Positions 48,545 through 60,915 of a stretch of DNA of 64,000 bases are shown here, one piece after another. Numbering within the stretch: position 1 is the first letter of the stretch; every line of letters starts with the position of its first letter. Made by a program: the position numbers and the translations under genes. The stretch lies in NCBI GenBank assembly GCA_964035545.1, contig OZ037765.1, positions 24,608,504-24,672,503 of the forward strand, in the 5' to 3' direction. Under the pieces are notes generated by a model. That model did no database searches. It was given only the letters and a program-made list of their open reading frames with translations, and was not told the DNA's origin. Source of the stretch: Bugula neritina. Lineage: Eukaryota; Bryozoa; Gymnolaemata; Cheilostomatida; Bugulidae.

Positions 48545-49156
48545 TTAAATAGTTGCATATGATTCAGCCATAATAGCCTTAAATATGACTTGAAGTGCTT
48601 CACAAATGCTCACAGCTACATGTTCATGTGGACATTGAAACACATGGCAGCTGAACATGTCTTTGCCAACAATCACTTTCATTGCTAGGTTACTTTTATT
48701 AAAACCGTCATAATACATAACTAATTTAGCAAGTGTGTGCAGTGGTACTCGGAGAACAACATCATCACCGTTATTTCTAGATATTTGAAATCCATGATGA
48801 TCTAATTTTATAAGCACCTCATCAATAGGTAGCGGCTTTAATTTTATTTTACCATCAAGCTGCTCTTCTTCTATTTTTGAAATAAATTGTGTTTCTAGTG
48901 ATTTCCTGTTGCCTGCCACCATCATCAACTTAGATACAGTGCCTAAATAGTACGCAGAAAACTCAAATTGTCTGGTGTGTAAAGAAGAATTAAATTTCAG
49001 ATTTATATTGTCAATACCGAGACTGTTGTCAATTTGATCATTGTGATCTCCTATGTTTACTGCCGTAGAATGAGAATCCGCAGATGAATTTGAAGGTCCA
49101 AGAGATTCTTGGCTAGCATTCAGATTAGTTTTTGATCTTGTACGTTTCCCAAACAT
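48545..49156 (-). CDS. ITGB1BP1: Integrin beta-1-binding protein 1 (ICAP-1) homolog, PTB domain
   Basis: The product is 203 residues (human 200) in one coding exon. The N-terminal 60 residues are basic and Ser/Asn-rich (MFGKRTRSKTNLNAS), like the regulatory nuclear-localising tail of ICAP-1. The rest is a phosphotyrosine-binding fold: EFSAYYLGTVSKL (strand 1), a long insert with EEEQLDGKIKLKPLPIDEVL, DVVLRVPLHTLAKLVMYYDG, FSCHVFQCPHEHVAVSICEA and a final helix. ICAP-1 binds the NPxY tail of integrin beta-1 and KRIT1, controlling adhesion. The ATG is the first Met matching the family N-terminus. The frame stays open upstream to an acceptor at 49216 (exon start 49215) with no earlier ATG, so this exon likely begins in 5' UTR. 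Confidence 0.85.
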   Translation of the reverse strand: MFGKRTRSKTNLNASQESLGPSNSSADSHSTAVNIGDHNDQIDNSLGIDNINLKFNSSLHTRQFEFSAYYLGTVSKLMMVAGNRKSLETQFISKIEEEQLDGKIKLKPLPIDEVLIKLDHHGFQISRNNGDDVVLRVPLHTLAKLVMYYDGFNKSNLAMKVIVGKDMFSCHVFQCPHEHVAVSICEALQVIFKAIMAESYATI

Positions 49157-49215
49157 ATCTTTTGCTCCTGGTCTCTCAGTTACAGTCAAACTCAACAACA
49201 GGCTTTTCAACTCGA

Positions 49216-49559
49216 CTGAAAGTTATAAAATCAAAATCAGTTTTGATTTTATCTAATGCTGAAGTGACTATACAATTTTCGATTGACCATGTTGCATTCT
49301 ACAGAGTTTTTCACTTAGCCTTATTGAACAATTGAACAGAATTCATTTTATGGTGCATAAATGTTATTATTTGCTTTCCAGACTATGAGTATCATCATTG
49401 GTAAGTCTAACCAAAAGATACAAATCAAATTAAAAATCAAACTGGCTTACCCAGAATATTATGAATTGCAACGGAGAGCTATTAGTTTTACTTGTAATAT
49501 TTGAGAACATTCCACTCTATTATTCAATTTTGACTTATAACGATAATTTATTAGCATTA
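49216..49559. other. 5' flank of ICAP-1
   Basis: AT-rich, no gene recognised; should contain the upstream non-coding exon and promoter of ICAP-1. Confidence 0.35.
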
Positions 49560-50720
49560 CATCTATACCATCTATCTAGACTAGTTGACTATAAGTATAA
49601 CTTGTAAGTTACTTTAAGTAATAAGTATAACCTACTGTTAGTGTTAGTCTAACTGCAACTTTGTGATAAAATCATAAAGCTGCATAATATTATAATTAAC
49701 TTTATTAAATCCTTACTTTTAATATTATATCATTACATTATATTATAACATTTGGTATAAGAGCAACATATAAGTATAAGATTAAGTACGACTGCAACTG
49801 CAAAGCTTCAAGTTCCCAAGGTATACAGCTTAACTACTTTTACTTCACTATTTAGTTTTACTATTTACTTTTAGTATGAGCTGAGAAATCATCATCAGAC
49901 TCAGAGTTAAAATGAGTAAACAGTGAGAGAATCAGTACGAGTATGGACTATGAAGTATAATGATTAGTATTACCCTCACTATTAGTATTAGCATTACTAT
50001 AACTATTAGCATAAGCATTATAATTACTATTAGTATAACTCTAAGTATTAGATATTTACATCGTCATTAGTGATTAGACAATTTGAGTTAGTAATATCAA
50101 ATTTAATAGTTAAAGTTTAAAGTTATAGTATCACTATCAGTATTAGTATGATAATCATAATAACAATTATAATGACTAATAATTTATCATAATCAATGTT
50201 ATTATTAGTAACATTGATTAACTATTGAATTGAGTTTAATAATATTGATAATAACGAATAAATTGATTTATATTTATAAGTAAATTATCTGTTATTTTCA
50301 AACTGAAACACAATCATGAATCAATATCATCACCATTACTATAAGTATAAGATTAAGTATAACATCAACTATAACTATAAGTATAAGTATCACTATTAGT
50401 ACTATTAGTATTAGTATTATGAATATTAGTATTAGGCTAATAGCAATTGCAACGGCTAATAGGCTAGTATTAAAGTATAACTTTAACTATAACTATAAGT
50501 ATAGCCATAGCCCAACAGACCGTATAGGCATAGCGGCTAGCCTTAGCCAGTAAGCTAAGGCATCCGCATCCGCATACTCATAGTGATAGCCACACATTCC
50601 GATATTCATATTGATACTGATAGTGAAACTGAATCACACATCAATCATCAATGTGATACTCATACTGACACTCATAGTCATGGTATTAATAATAATACTA
50701 GTAGGTGTAACTGTAACTCA
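49560..50720. repeat. Degenerate trinucleotide-walk patch (ICAP-1/P4HA divergent gap, left)
   Basis: Mixed ATTAGTATTAGCATTAC, AACTATAACTATAAGTATAA and CATACTGACACTCATAG words. The short open frame at 50583-50816, rich in Asp, Thr, Ser and His, is an artefact of these words. Confidence 0.7.
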
Positions 50721-51380
50721 GTAAGATCATGGTGCACCTGTGGTGACCGTGATGAACGCCAGGTTATTGTTATAAGTAGTACCCAGAGTAAATCGCAATT
50801 GCTAGATAAATGTTAAAAAAAATGCTACGTTTTTATGTGATTAGTCTGCGTCGCCGTCAGTGATGCGTGTACTGAGATCTTCTGGTCTTTAAAGCGAAAG
50901 CGTCTTTCCACGTTGACTCTACCATTTCATTGGATATGAAAGAGGTCAATTAAACTCAATTAATTGGCTAGAGATAGCAACGTGTAAATTTTTTCAAGTC
51001 TCAGATTCTAAAGCATACCGCAGATTTGTTTTGATGCCACTACTAATGATCAATCATACAACAGAATTTTTTATGGCACATTCTAAGAAGCGCAAAGGCT
51101 ACTTATGTGTAGCAGACCGAAAAAGCATCGATATATTTATAATGATGAGGTGTCATATATTGAGGCAGAGCATTATTATCCCTGTCTATGCCACGTATCC
51201 GGTACTTTTTTTTACCATTCTACCATAATTTGAAGTTCCATGACTATAAGTATAAGTGTAGGATAAGCCATATAGTGCATTACACTTGTAGTAATCCGTC
51301 GTAGATATCACAACCACCACCAGTAAGTCGGCTCACTAAAAGTCAGTGTAAGTTGGAAAATATGACCATAGTTTACGGAA
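50721..51380. other. Non-repetitive island in the ICAP-1/P4HA gap
   Basis: Nothing recognisable. A 65-codon plus-strand frame at 51031-51228 has no motif or splice context. Confidence 0.35.
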
Positions 51381-51389
51381 TCGAACTTT

Positions 51390-52080
51390 ACGTAGTTACT
51401 TCTACTACTACTGCTAGTACTAGTACTAGCAGTACTACTACTAGTAGTAGTACTACTGTACTAGTAGTAGTAGTAGTACTATTACTACTACTACTACTAC
51501 TAGACCTATTACTATTAGTATTACTAGTACTACTACTAGTACTACTATAAGTAGATAAATCATACTCATACTGATACTCATACTAGGCCCTACTTAGGCC
51601 TAGCAGTTCTACTCCTAGAAATCAGAAGATCAACACCGACACGCCATGGAAGATCAGCTTGAACTTGAGTTTGAACTTCAAGTTAATCATGATGATCAAA
51701 ATAAACTGTCTGTCTTTTGTATTATATTTATCTTCAAATTTTGCTAATACTAGTAATACTAATACTAATAGTAATACTCTAGAAATAAGTTCACTGTAGA
51801 GTGTAGTTTAAGTTTAACTTTAAGTTCAATTTGAATTTGAACTTTAAGTTCAAGTTGAACTATTACAGATTTAGATTAATATTACTATTAGTATAAGTAT
51901 AACTAGTACTATAAGTTTACTATAACTAGTACTATAAGTATAAGTATTAGTTTACTATTAGTATTGCATTTACTATAATTATTACTATTATATTTAGTAT
52001 TACTTTCACTTTAGCCTTAAGGTATACGTACTAGTAATAGTAATACTGATAATGATAGTAATACTAATAGTAATATTATC
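51390..52080. repeat. Degenerate trinucleotide-walk patch with perfect 24-bp palindrome
   Basis: ACTACTACTAGTAGTAG-type words, then AGTTTAAC/TTCAAGTT and TATAAGTAT words. At 51431-51454 there is a perfect 24-bp palindrome centred on CTAG. The patch ends about 0.8 kb upstream of the P4HA start. Confidence 0.75.
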
Positions 52081-52896
52081 ACCATAAGTCTAAAGTAACT
52101 TTAAATTTTACTTTTAAACTTGGCCTTTAAACTTAAACTTGACTCTTTATCCGAACTCACTGGTAAAGGTTACAGCCTACAGGAGATTAGGTCTTAGCTT
52201 TTTTATTTGCGAGTTGAAATTCACTTTGAACTGACTAAAAAGTCACTGTTAAGTTTTTTTATTGTAAATAATCAAACAAATTTTACAATTTTGATTTGCT
52301 TGTATGGAAAACTGTCATAAATGGCCATATTCAAGTTTAACTAGGCAAAAGATTATGTGGTTTTGAAGTTGTTAAACCAGTAATTGGTAAACATTGTCCT
52401 GGGTGTGTTTACAGCAAAGTTATTATTGAGGGATCTAAACATTAGATTTTATGTAAGCCTATACCTTAGAAAGGCAACAAGCCTATTTAAAAACCCACAT
52501 CCTCACAAGAATAATGTACAATACATGGAATCATTATTTCAGCAACACTTTATAAACTGGGCTTGTTGTCTTATTGTGAAAATACTACTAGTGCATGTTG
52601 AAGATATGATCAAGATTCACTAACTGTATAGCTACTGGTTTTTTGATTGATAGCAACATTTCGGTGACATTTTTTTTTCATAAAGTTCTTTTTGAATTCA
52701 AAGTATAACCTAATTTATATTTGTAATGATGGCAACCAATACCATTACGAGCAGTTGCAATATGTCTAGTGTTCAGTTAGTACTGTATAGTGTATAGTTA
52801 ATTTTACCTCTTTTCTGCTCATCAGTTTCCACCATGTACCTTGATAATTAAAAGTTTTTTGTATTTAATTTTGAGTATCCTTATATATTTTCACAG
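52081..52896. other. 5' flank of P4HA
   Basis: AT-rich. A 79-codon frame at 52384-52623 has no family motif. A 3' splice site (TTTTCACAG) ends at 52896, seven bases before the P4HA ATG, so the promoter and a non-coding first exon probably lie here. Confidence 0.4.
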
Positions 52897-52903
52897 GTTC
52901 AAA

Positions 52904-55900
52904 ATGAAGAGTATATTAGTTACTGCACTGCTGTTGGCAATCACACTCCAAGTTTGCAATGGTGAAATATTTAGTGCTTTAGCTACTCTCAAGAAAGCAT
53001 TATATATAGAGAAGAACTTAGCCAACCATCTTCGCTCATATGTTTCCCTAATAGCTGATGCAGACAGAGCCAAAAAAGTTTCAGAGTCAGTTAATTTGTT
53101 TCTTTCCACTTTTTTCATTGAAAGCTAAAATCATGTGTCTGCCCATATGATTCCAGTCACGTATGCACGGAATGATTAAGCACATTTCATGTGTGCTAAC
53201 TTATAAGATGCAGTTTTTCATGCATGGGTGACAAACATTATGCTAATGAAGTCAGTTATGTGTGTTTGCAAATTAATTGTTTTTGCTATTGATGGTTAAT
53301 CTATTGCGCTATAGCAATCACTAATCTAAAACTTAGCCCAAGTTTTAAACTGGAGTACGTGTTTTATCATCAAGGCTGGCTATGGAGTATGACAGAATTG
53401 CTGATGAGTCTCTAAAAGATCCTGAAACATACCTAGCTAATCCGATCAATGCTTATATGTTATGCAAAAGATTTACTACAGAATTACAAGCTGTACAAGA
53501 TCTACTCGGTGCCCCAGCTTTGCAAGCCGGTAGAGCGGTTTTCCGTGTACATTCTCTATAAGCATGGCAAACCTTTTTGTGCCAGTTTTTATCTGATCAG
53601 TTAGTTTGGTTGTATTTTTCAATTTCAATGTTCTTATTATGTTTACAATAATTTAGATTTTCTTGTTCATATATTATGCATTGTATTTAGTGTTTTCTGG
53701 AAGTTTTGTCCAGAAAATTTTTGTCCTCTATTTGCCGTCACTCTAGGTTACTTTTGGTATATTGTGTGGTTTTGGCAGCTTTTGAAGAGCAGCTCTCTCT
53801 TTATAAGCATGAAATGCCGACTACAGAAGACTTTGAAGGAGTAATTGATGCTATACTTAGGCTACAAGATACCTATGAAATTACATCAGGACAGTTTGTT
53901 GATGGCTCGTTTTCTAAAGCCTCCAATTCTCCACGAATGACAGGTTAGGGCATCGAACATTGAATCCCATTGTTATCATAAGTGATAGCAGCTACAGAGT
54001 TTATAGTTTAGATGCTAGAAGAATTGTGTTGTTTGTAGCAAGTGACTGTTTTGAGATTGGTCGATATGCATATGAGAATGGAGATAAATACCATGCTCTA
54101 ATGTGGTTGATGGAGTCATTAGCCAGCTTGGAGTTAGAAGGAGGCAAACACAGTGTTGATACAATTCTTTTGCATGATTATCTTATATATGCTGCAGATG
54201 ATGTAAGTCATGGAAATATAACACTGCTTTGTTGTATATAGCATGTAGTTTCATCTCACCCCCATAATGCACTTCACTAACATTGTGCCCACTAACACTG
54301 CTCATAAAACATGCCTAATCTACTGGTTATGCTTGCCCATATTTGTACTATGATGTTTCTCTCGTGTATAATTTTATCATTGTGAAATAAATATAACCGT
54401 ATTTAACTCTTGTTCAGGGAATGAAATCAGGCTGTGCTTAGTTCCATACTGCACCATTAAATTTTTAATCTAGGAAACCCAAACCCCACCTTAAGCTGCA
54501 CGTTGCTTAGCTAAATGATTTATTTATAACTGTTGCCATGGTTACTGATGACAGCCACTTCCTTTTTTTAACATTTCATTATTAACCTGTTGGAATGGAG
54601 CTGTGGGCAGGGTGTATTCATGTGGCTATCAATGTTGCTCAGGTGTGCTCGTTGTAGGTATCATAAAGCATGATGGCGTGGGATATGACCAAAGATATTC
54701 TATATTCCACAAAACATTAGTCTGTGGTAGGAAAATTACTAAATAGGATGCTCTTACACCTTTTCTACTAACCCTGCTTGTGCAGCCAATCTAATTGATA
54801 GCAAGTTTGTATGGTAATTTTTATGCTTTGGTGTCATTTTATTGTGTTTTTGTTGAAATTTATGCTGTTGTTAAATTTTATTTTATGTTTTGTACTTGAT
54901 TATCTTGTAATGGTATTTATTTATGTCTCACTGAATCATTATAGCAAGGCAATCCCCGTCATGCCCTCAACCATGCTAAAGCCCTCCTTCAACTCTCTCC
55001 TACTAACCAAAAGACAATTTCTAGAATCAACAATGTTATTAACTGGCTGAACAAAGAAATATTAGAGGATAATGAAGTTCTTATATCCCAGGGGCAGCCC
55101 ATACCCAGTCAAGTAGGCTACAGTATATCTCTCTCTCATAAAGCTGGTCGGTTTATTGTGTTGGTATTCAGGAGTAACATTAATATGCATATACAATATG
55201 CAATATTGCAATATGCAATATGCAATATAAATAAGTCTCGTCAAATTTGTATGTTTCTCCCACTAACATCATTTGAAGTAGTGATATTTGATGACGAGGT
55301 TAAATCTTCCTGGTTTGTAAGCTTATTGAACAGATTTCTTCTTATGTTAGGCAATTCTTCACTTAGCCATAAATTTGTTGGAAATTTTGATTGAATGCAA
55401 GTAGCCCTTCTTATCTCAATAGTTATCGCATTGACAAAGTATGTTCTGTAGCCTATACTGTGTGGTAGATCACTAAACACGCTGTGCTTTATATCATAGT
55501 TTGCACTGCCTCCAGTCAAGAACAAGCGACTGATGAAAAGAGCCACTACACAGGAGTTTAAAAATTATGAATCTCTATGTAGAGGTGAAGATGTTATGGT
55601 GAGTGACTAGAGTTGAAATCTTATATCTTCAGGGAAACGAGATTATATTATCAGTCAAATAAATAATGTTGATGTTTTACATATAAAAAGTTTGTTTGTT
55701 CAATATTTTTTACTGTCAGACTTCAGTTGAAATGGTATAGGTATACTGTATTGTTTTGGGCAGAGTTTGGTTAGTTATCTTCTCGTTCTCCATTAAATAC
55801 TACTGTCATATAAACCAGCATCAGCTTCTCACCATGCTGCTATTGTGGAGCACCCACAGAGCTTTTTGTAGATTCTTCTAATTTATTACAAAGTTGCTAC

Positions 55901-58431
55901 TGTTATAAATTTAAATAAAATGTTGCTAGTTCTGTCATACCAGTCTATATATATATGCGTATATATGCATAATATCTCACCTATTTTTTCTATGACTTGT
56001 TCATAGCTTACAGTTTTTTTATTTTAATGAATGATGCATGGAAACCTGACTTTTCTTTGCAGTCCAATCCATATAAACACACTCTCACCTGCTACTACTC
56101 CACTGTTAATAATCACCCACTACTGTTATTGGCTCCTGCAAAGATTGAAGTCCTTTACAAGAACCCAGATCTGTTTTTGTACCATGATGTTATCAGTGAT
56201 GCAGAAATTGAAATAGTGAAAGGATTATCTACTCCTCTTGTAGGTTGACCTTCACACTATGCTCTTGTGCACAACACTCCAGCTTTGTTATCAACTTTAG
56301 CTATTTTCAACATTTAATTGTGAAATACTAATTTATTTAATTATAATTATTTTTGGCATTTATGAGATATTTCCTTCTGAGTTATTCAGTTGGCTTTCCT
56401 TCAACTACCTGCCAACTTCACCTGCCGGCTTTAGGAAGTCCAATATCATCATACCTATGTTATAACTTATGTCATTTACCAGCACATCGTGGCCATTACT
56501 GTGTTAATACTGTAGTTCATCAGAATTATTTTACATCTGCTTGCAATGTCATTGAACTTTTACAGCTCAAGAGAGCTGTTGTTAACGATCCTAAGACAGG
56601 GAAACTAATTACAGCCCATTACCGAGTTAGCAGAAGGTAATATTGAGTGGCTAATGCTGGTGATAGCACCCAGCAGTAAATACTTCCAGCATGGCTAAAA
56701 TGATCTTAAATTATGTGCAATGTTGGCAAGTATGACTTTATTGCTGATATGTTATATGTGTCTCCCATCCTTTAAAAATTTAATTTGTAGAAAGAGATGT
56801 GTTGGTGGCATATGGCTTAATATTCCCTAAGCATGGCAGCAATGAGATCTGTTTGATCAAACTAAACTAAGTTGATGACTAATTTGTACTCGCATTGCCT
56901 CCTTAACCTGCTTGTTAATATTTCCAAGTTACCCAATCTACCCAATATTGACTTGTTTGATTGTTTAATGATGCTACTTTATTATTTTAAGTTTTGACTA
57001 AATGTATTACGCTGGTGGCACTGTTTGCATCTTTTTGTAGCTCCTGGTTATACGATAATGACCATCCAACTATTAATACAATAACTAACAGAATATCGGC
57101 TATGGTTAACTTAGATATGGAAACGGCTGAGCCTCTGCAGGTTGTCAACTATGGAATTGGTGGTCAATATGAACCACACTTTGACCATTCTAGGGTAGGC
57201 ATCGCATCTAAAATATAATGTTGTTGATTGTAGCTCTTGGCTGTATGATCACGCCAACCACACAATAGCAACTATTACTAAGAGAGTAGGCGCTAGTACT
57301 GGCCTCCAAATGGAGACAGCAGAAGGCTTGCAAGTAGTCAACTATGGTATCGGTGGTCAATATGAGCCACACTATGACCACTCTGTAAGACACTACAATG
57401 ATTGTCGCTCATTTGCAATTAAATTCATATCATTGTAAAGCTGTGCACGCTCGGGTTACCTTTTGCAATCAGCTTTTATGTAATTCTGCTCAACCCTTGT
57501 CTAACCGGTACAACATCGCCTCCTTCTATTCTCTTTTCAAGTATTGAGGCTCAAAATTATCATTGAACTCAAGATTAAGTTCAAAACAAGATGGTGCTCA
57601 AACATTTGGAGTAATCATTTTATAGGTTTAGCTGTATGCTACTGAAGGTAAGTTGTGCTCTCTTTCTCTCGCTCCGGCAAAAATTAATATTGTATAAAGC
57701 AACAACATGGTATATTGCAGGATGACGACGGCCATCAATTTGAATCGTGGCGGGGCAATAGAGTAGCCACATGGATATTTTATGTAAGTAATAGATAAGT
57801 TTTCTATAAGTTGTTGTAATATAATGCATATGATAATTTCTTTTCTGGTAAATTACTATGCCTGTCATATCATATTTATTTTTTATTACTGTGTTGGTTT
57901 TTATAGCTGTCTGATGTCTCAGCTGGGGGTTACACTGTCTTTACCGAGATTGGTGCCAAAGTTCCTCCTGTTAAGGTCTGTAGGTGAACATAGGGACTAA
58001 AGTGTCATCAAATGTGACTGTTGACTATACACAGTGATAGGGTGCTCTAGTGCTTGGTTCAAAGGCTATTCTAGTATGAATGTTGCTCATTTTATGTAAT
58101 TGTTTTGTGGTGTTTGCAATAACCAGGAATGTAGACGCCGAGTTTAATTACCAGTTTGAACTCTTTTGATTATAGGGAGCTGCAGCTTTATGGTTTAATT
58201 TAAAGAAAAATGGAAAAGGTGATCCTAAAACTCGCCATGCTGGTTGCCCCGTTCTATCTGGCTCTAAATGGGGTAGGATATCTTCAAAGGTTCTGGTATT
58301 TATAAAGCGAAGATTTTTTATTTTGTGTATAGACTAAATTATTTTGTTTATCGTTTTTAGTTGCTAATAAATGGATTCATATAAGAGGCCAGGAGTTCCA
58401 CAGAAAGTGTAGTCAGGAAGCAGACGAGTAG
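52904..58431 (+). CDS. P4HA: Prolyl 4-hydroxylase subunit alpha
   Basis: The product is an ER 2-oxoglutarate/Fe(II) dioxygenase that hydroxylates collagen Pro residues as an alpha2beta2 tetramer with PDI. Thirteen exons give 544 residues (human P4HA1 534): 52904-53085, 53375-53529, 53779-53943, 54039-54202, 54945-55112, 55500-55598, 56063-56239, 56566-56636, 57041-57194 (or 57234-57384), 57721-57783, 57907-57975, 58176-58272 and 58361-58431. A signal peptide (about residues 1-20) is followed by the dimerisation domain, then the TPR peptide-binding domain (ILRLQDTYEI, ASDCFEIGRYAYENGDKYHA, QGNPRHALNHAKALLQLSPT). The catalytic domain has HDVISDAEIEIVKGL, Fe ligands H440 and D442 (EPHFD), the distal His in KTRHAGCPV, and the 2OG lysine region NKWIHIRGQEF. 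Two alternative exons encode the HxD segment. AATAAA is at 58757-58762. Confidence 0.95.
57041..57194 (+). other. P4HA: P4HA alternative exon 'a' (HFD version)
   Basis: Acceptor TTTTTGTAG, donor AGG|GTAGGC. It encodes SSWLYDNDHPTINTI and so on, ending EPHFDHSR, with both iron ligands. Exon 8 supplies two bases of the first codon. Splicing to 57721 gives HSR-DDDGHQ in frame. Confidence 0.88.
57234..57384 (+). other. P4HA: P4HA alternative exon 'b' (HYD version)
   Basis: Acceptor GATTGTAG, donor TCT|GTAAGA. It encodes SSWLYDHANHTIATI and so on, ending EPHYDHS. By my count about 36 of 50 residues match exon a. Differences cluster in the first half, while the second half (from METAE through the HxD) is nearly identical. 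Entry phase (2) and exit phase (0) are the same as in exon a. Confidence 0.88.
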
Positions 58432-59131
58432 CTTGCACAGTCCTACTACTTGTCAACTACTAGCCCACATTAGTGCTAGTCTCCTCTATCTATGCATATA
58501 TTTTACCTTTTATATTTTACTCAAGACAGTTGGCGTATAATTGAGTCATTTTACAATTTTATTATTGCCAATTTATAAAATTGCAGTGTAATCAGGTGCT
58601 TTTATTTAATGTATACCCATATTTTATAAAAACGACTTTAGACCAAATAGAGATCTCGTGCTTAAGTTGTACAGGTTTGGGTTCAGAACACTTATAGACT
58701 TATTCAGATAATGTTCTATGTTGTATTTATCTCTGTTTTATTTGAAATGCTCAAGCAATAAAAAATTCTTAAAAGATTCTGCGTTCCAAGTTCCAACAGT
58801 TGATTATTTAGCATAAGATTATCAAAAGGCAGTACTCACAGCATGTTCAGCGATAAAATTTAATACAATTATGATAAACTATAGCCAGGCATACATGCAA
58901 TTAGACAGCCTGTGTTACACGTCTCTAACCAGACTGTGGGGTAAGTTTTTAAAACAACTATTGGATTGCAACAGACTAAATGCTAGTCAGTACTCAATAC
59001 CTACTTTTTGTTGACAGTTTTCACAGTGCTGATGTTTTATAAATTCGTGTAGGCTACTAAAAGAGGTCAACATTAAGTAAATTTTAAGTACTAGAATACA
59101 TGGAGAAACTGCATCTTATAACTTGGAATTG
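58432..59131. other. P4HA 3' UTR and intergenic
   Basis: Contains the P4HA poly(A) signal (AATAAA, 58757-58762) and otherwise unremarkable AT-rich sequence up to the hAT insertion. Confidence 0.5.
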
Positions 59132-59139
59132 TCTGTATC
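59132..59139. repeat. Target-site duplication, left copy (TCTGTATC)
   Basis: Exact 8-bp match to the copy at 60908-60915 on the other side of the element. Confidence 0.9.
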
Positions 59140-60907
59140 CAGGGATGTAGTGGCAAAAATGTTCTTGGTCATACTCTCAGGCCAGGGGGCCGCCCAGGGG
59201 TCCGGGGCAGCGCCCCGGCCGCCGAAGCCCTCAGAGCGCCTCAGATGCAAATTTTTGCAATTTAAAGCCATTGTGAATTATAATTCTTCTAAAAAAAAAT
59301 CTGTGTTGAAATGTGCACCTTGCTACTATTTTCATACCATACCAGCTACATAACGACTGGGCATTGCTGCAAGCTATATAAATATTCAGTATTGTCCCCT
59401 ACCTGTTGACTGTAATTTTAAATGTAGTCTTACTCAACTGACACTAAGTCCAACCTGTACAGAAAATATTTTGAAGATCTCAAAAAGATGGAAGGATAGA
59501 GACAGGTAACAAGTGCTCTCCAAATGTAACCTGATTACTTCAAATATCTAATACTCTGACGTGCACCGAAAAAGAATTATAGATCAGAACAGAGGAAGAT
59601 TGCAAATCAGAAAATGTGTGTTGGTTATTTATAAAAATCAATTTGAATTGATAACTCATTGGCAAGCAGAAATTCGTTGAAAACCTATTTGGAGTTTATT
59701 AGAGTACTAGTCTAACCCATAAGGAGATACCACCTCACCTCCTTGCACACAATAAAGCACACCCAAGAAGAGTATGTTAACTTGGTTTTAAAGTAAAGCC
59801 CCTGAGCTTCCACGAGACACATCAAAGAAATATACCCCAAAAGAACAAATTTGACAGCTTTAATATGTGTTAACCTGGAAGATGATTAAATGTAAAGCCA
59901 GACGTTAGTACAATCAAACATAAAAGGTTACTTATGGTAGTAGTGTACAGTTTGCAAAACCTCTTTGCATTGATAATTAACATGCAATAACGCAACCGAA
60001 ATGTGGATATAGTACCTGTAGACCTCAGTGATAAATTTTCATTAGCCTCTCCTACACACCTGGTACTGTTTCTTGTAGACATTTTGATTTTATTTCTGGA
60101 TTTCATGTTGGTTTTTTTTCCAAATTTCATTGCTTATTGACAAAATGTAAGTCCACGCAAGATAAATAAGGGCAACTTTCTAGCTGTCACTGCCTTGCTG
60201 AGGCCACATTATTGGTATATTATAAGACTCAGTCCCGCAAAATAGAACCATACTTAATTGTGCTAGAATTAAAATTTAAAAACCATGTTTTAAATCTTCC
60301 TGTTTCTCAGAGCCCCTGCTTTTTCGAGTTTTCAATATTTTTTTTGCAAAGTTGTGAACAAAAATCTACCCATTTATGGCCAATTTTACCTGAAAAATTT
60401 ATTTTTCAATCCCTGCCAAATATCTCAGCAGGAAAGCATGGTATTCGAATAAAACAAAAACTGTCGGAAACCTGAGAAATTCATGCATAGCATGTATTTT
60501 TATCTTTTCAATAGCTTTCATAGATTTTCTACAAATTAGTGATTTATACACCGAAAATGAAATATTTTTTCCTTAGTAGTCACTAATGCACAGCACTTCG
60601 CGCTTCAGTGAATACGTAGAGATGAGAAGATGGAATGTTGATAGCTGCTTATTATTCATAGTGTAATCTCAAGCTAAACAATCACAAGTAGGCAACACGC
60701 ATGCCACCCACATAGCATTAACATAACAAGAACTTAAACTAGATTGTGAGCGAATTTTATGATAATATTCTCAGTGAGGATGCCCTAACTATCTTGTGCA
60801 CTAACCATCTTTCAAAAATATGCCCATACGGGCGTATGGCCAAGAACAGCCTATTTTCTTCTAGGCCATACGGCGTATGGGACCGTATGGGTACCACTAC
60901 ATCCCTG
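59140..60907. mobile_element. Non-autonomous hAT-type DNA transposon, 1768 bp
   Basis: The terminal inverted repeat is 14 bp, perfect: CAGGGATGTAGTGG at 59140-59153 and its complement at 60894-60907. It is flanked by an exact 8-bp duplication TCTGTATC (59132-59139 and 60908-60915), the size made by hAT transposases; CAGGG ends are also common in that superfamily. A second inverted block, TGTTCTTGGTCATAC (59160-59174), pairs with 60834-60848 with one mismatch. The right end carries CCATACG/CGTATGG inverted repeats (60824-60839 and 60866-60880, plus CGTATGG at 60884-60890). The left end has a very GC-rich block (about 59181-59231) with a CCGGGGC/GCCCCGG hairpin at 59202-59218. No transposase domain is visible, so it would need a helper element. 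Confidence 0.9.
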
Positions 60908-60915
60908 TCTGTATC
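60908..60915. repeat. Target-site duplication, right copy (TCTGTATC)
   Basis: Exact 8-bp match to 59132-59139. It lies 75 bases before the ATG of the downstream gene. Confidence 0.9.

Noticed and set aside
57637-57655. Possible 16-bp microexon (GGTTTAG acceptor, GAAG/GTAAGT donor) between the P4HA alternative exons and exon 57721
   Set aside because: Its phase does not fit either alternative exon, whereas direct splicing to 57721 is in frame and matches the family length.
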